Of a stretch of 6,791 nt of DNA, positions 4,921 to 6,791 are shown one piece after another. Location: contig MHLG01000027.1 in assembly GCA_001821375.1 (NCBI GenBank), positions 1 through 6,791 of the forward strand, written 5' to 3'. The stretch's first letter is position 1, and each line of letters starts with the position of its first letter. This stretch comes from Candidatus Liptonbacteria bacterium RIFOXYD1_FULL_36_11. Its GTDB lineage: Bacteria > Patescibacteriota > Minisyncoccia > UBA6257 > XYB1-36-10. The notes under the pieces are model-generated. The model was not told the origin of the DNA and ran no database searches. It saw only the letters and a list, made by a program, of their open reading frames with translations. The translations under genes were made by a program, and so were the position numbers.

Positions 4921-6791
4921 AAAGATTGGGAAGAGGATAATTTTAAGGTTTGAAAAATTTCCTCCGTGATAAAAGGCATAAAAGGATGAAGAAGCTTGAG
5001 GCAACCAAAAAGAATTTTTTCTAAGAGGAAGTAAGCGGCTTGTTTGTCTTTTTCGTCAGCGCCTTTAAGGCGAGGTTTGGCTTCTTCTATTATTTTATCG
5101 GCAAAAGAGTGCCAGAGGTAATGGTAAGATTTTTCTCCGGCAAGGTGAAATTCAAATTTTTCATAGTGGGCAGTAATGGCTTCTTTTATTGATAAAAAAT
5201 CTGCTAACTTATTTTTATCTTCTTCGGTTAAAGATTTTTCCGCCGTGGCGGTGTTATAATCTTCCGGCTTATTCATAAGGATAAAGCGGGCAACGTTCCA
5301 GATTTTTGTAGTGAAGTTGCGGTAAGCGCGAATTTTATCTTCGGAAAGTTTAACATCATTACCGGGACCGGTGCCGATAACAAGAGAGAGACGAGTGGCG
5401 TCGGCGCCATATTTTTTTATCATATCAAGCGGATCTATGCCATTACCTAAGGATTTGCTCATTTTTTTCCCTTTTTCATCGCGGACGAGGCCGTGAAGAT
5501 AAACTTTTTTGAAAGGAATATCACCTAAGAGACAAATGGACATTAAAATCATTCTTGCCACCCAGAAAAAGAGGATGTCGTAGCCAGTTTCAAGGATGCT
5601 GGTGGGATGGTAAGTTTTTAAATCGCCGGTATTTTCCGGCCAGCCAAGAGTAGAAAAAGTCCAGAGGCCGGAAGAGAACCAAGTATCTAAAGTATCAGAG
5701 TCTTGTTGCCAATCCCCTGTTTTAGGAGTAGGAGGTTTTTCACCGACAAAAATTTCTTCTTTGTTATACCAAACAGGAATGCGGTGGCCAAACCAAATTT
5801 GGCGGGAGATGCACCAGTCGTGAAGATTGTCTATCCAGTTAAAATAAGTTGTTTTAAATCTATCGGGGATAATTTCAATTTGGCCGTTTTCCACAACTTG
5901 GCGCATAAGTTTTTTAAGAGTGGTTTTTGAACCGGCGGGAATTCCGGAAATTTTAGAATTTTTTAAGATAAATTCTTTATTAACACCGATAAACCATTGA
6001 AGTTTAGGAAGAGGTTCAATGGGAGTTCCACAACGATAACAAACTGAAAGATTTTGAGGAACTTCTTCTTCTTTTTCTAAAAGGCCGCGAGTTTTTAGAT
6101 TTTCTATTATTTGTTTTCTAGCTTCTTTTATTGATAAACCGCTAAATAAACCAGCTTTTTTTGTCATTAAGCCGTCTTCGCCGATAATTTGAATGCTTGG
6201 AAGATTATTTTTTGAGGCGATTTCTTCGTCAACGCGGCTGTGGGCGGGAGTAACGCCAAGAGCGCCGGTGCCGAAACTTGGGTCAACGCTACGGTCAGCA
6301 ACAATTTTTATTTTTAAAGAAACACCGCAAAAATCAGCTTCATATTCCTGTCCAATATATTTTTTATAACGAACATCATCGGGATGGACGGCAACAGCAG
6401 TGTCGCCTAGTTTTGTTTCCGGACGAGTGGTGGAAATAGCAATAGGAAAATTTTTGTCGTATTTAAAAGTGTAGAGGGTGGCTTTTTTTTCTTTATATTC
6501 AACTTCGTCGTCGGCGAGAGTGGAGCCGCAATGCGGACACCAGTTAATAACGCGAGAGCCGCGGTAGATTAAGCCAAGATTATACATTTCTTTGAAAGCG
6601 GATTGGACGGCACGACCGCGCGGTTCGTCTAAAGTATAAGCTTCGCGATTCCAATCAATGGAGGCACCCATTTTTTTAACTTGAGTAACAATAGTATCGT
6701 GACTCTCGGAGGCAAACTGGCTAACGCGGCGTAAAAATTCTTCACGGTCGAGATCGTGGCGAGTTTTGCCTTCTTTTTCATAAATCATTTT
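4899..6791 (-). CDS. valS: Valyl-tRNA synthetase, C-terminal part (5' end beyond the window)
   Basis: Class Ia aminoacyl-tRNA synthetase that charges tRNA-Val with valine in the cytoplasm and edits misactivated threonine. About 630 codons are present. The frame stays open to the right edge and the first visible residues (KMIYEKEGKTRHDLDREEF) match an internal ValRS segment, so the methionine at 6786-6788 is not the start. The HIGH motif and N-terminal Rossmann half lie outside. Counting from that Met, visible parts are NWCPHCG (82-88) and CYRCG (250-254), a likely zinc-binding pair of CxxC motifs; the editing-domain signature STTRPET (119-125); TPAHSRVDEE (180-189), the editing-site region; CISRQIWFGHRIPVW (326-340); DTWFSSGLW (368-376); KMSKS (442-446, bases 5451-5465) for ATP binding; and the anticodon-binding helical domain ending LLHPFMPFITEEIF. 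It stops at LMVEKW, only about 183 residues after KMSKS. Thermus and E. coli ValRS have roughly 330-400 there, so the terminal subdomain and coiled-coil arm are missing. The 1323-codon gene follows in the same frame. Identification as ValRS is secure. Confidence 0.95.
   Translation of the reverse strand, partial: KMIYEKEGKTRHDLDREEFLRRVSQFASESHDTIVTQVKKMGASIDWNREAYTLDEPRGRAVQSAFKEMYNLGLIYRGSRVINWCPHCGSTLADDEVEYKEKKATLYTFKYDKNFPIAISTTRPETKLGDTAVAVHPDDVRYKKYIGQEYEADFCGVSLKIKIVADRSVDPSFGTGALGVTPAHSRVDEEIASKNNLPSIQIIGEDGLMTKKAGLFSGLSIKEARKQIIENLKTRGLLEKEEEVPQNLSVCYRCGTPIEPLPKLQWFIGVNKEFILKNSKISGIPAGSKTTLKKLMRQVVENGQIEIIPDRFKTTYFNWIDNLHDWCISRQIWFGHRIPVWYNKEEIFVGEKPPTPKTGDWQQDSDTLDTWFSSGLWTFSTLGWPENTGDLKTYHPTSILETGYDILFFWVARMILMSICLLGDIPFKKVYLHGLVRDEKGKKMSKSLGNGIDPLDMIKKYGADATRLSLVIGTGPGNDVKLSEDKIRAYRNFTTKIWNVARFILMNKPEDYNTATAEKSLTEEDKNKLADFLSIKEAITAHYEKFEFHLAGEKSYHYLWHSFADKIIEEAKPRLKGADEKDKQAAYFLLEKILFGCLKLLHPFMPFITEEIFQTLKLSSSQSFLMVEKW

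Noticed and set aside
4961..4965. GGAGG on the minus strand as a ribosome binding site near the end of valS
   Set aside because: It encodes part of the conserved TEEIF helix and no start codon follows at a suitable distance; it is about 70 nt upstream of the large gene start.
5703..5930. Plus-strand open frame of 75 codons
   Set aside because: Antisense to the conserved catalytic region of valS.
6786..6788. ATG as a start codon for valS
   Set aside because: The following residues match the middle of ValRS (after the HIGH motif region), and the frame is open to the edge with a Lys codon before it, so the gene continues outside the window.

Overview
The window holds two transcription units that converge on one strong terminator. 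The organism is probably an uncultivated bacterium of the Candidate Phyla Radiation (Patescibacteria, perhaps Parcubacteria). This is inferred from the AT-rich, Lys/Glu-rich minus-strand genes, a short valyl-tRNA synthetase with paired-Cys motifs, and a very large hypothetical protein of a style I associate with that group. No rRNA or other taxonomic marker is present, so the placement is tentative.

Left part (1-905, plus strand): a self-contained single-gene unit. It has a near-consensus sigma70-type promoter (TTGACA, 16 bp, TATAAT), a short leader with a cUUCGg hairpin, a good Shine-Dalgarno, a 246-247 aa lipoprotein gene and a textbook intrinsic terminator. The protein has a lipobox, a coiled-coil stalk and a C-terminal region resembling a degenerate OmpA-like peptidoglycan-binding domain. 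Counting six sampled 60-base lines gives about 47% G+C here, against about 35-36% in sampled lines of the minus-strand genes, so this cassette may have a different history.

Right part (918-6791, minus strand): the 3' portion of valS (5' end beyond the right edge) is followed after only 9 nt by a 1323-codon gene for a multi-domain protein of unknown function. That protein has a helical N-terminus, a Pro/Glu linker, an SH3-like segment, coiled coils, two hydrophobic stretches, Ser/Pro-rich linkers, a compact helical module and a beta-rich C-terminus. The two genes are in the same reading frame, and the junction carries a perfect 17-bp direct repeat, so the valS tail (LMVEKW-stop) and the start of the next gene (L-MVEKFP) are near copies. 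ValS also ends about 150 residues earlier than well-studied bacterial ValRS, lacking the C-terminal coiled-coil arm.

No tRNA, rRNA, CRISPR array, insertion sequence or attachment site was recognised. The most interesting points are the duplicated valS/large-gene junction, the unexplained giant protein, and an OmpA-like lipoprotein beside genes that look like those of a monoderm.
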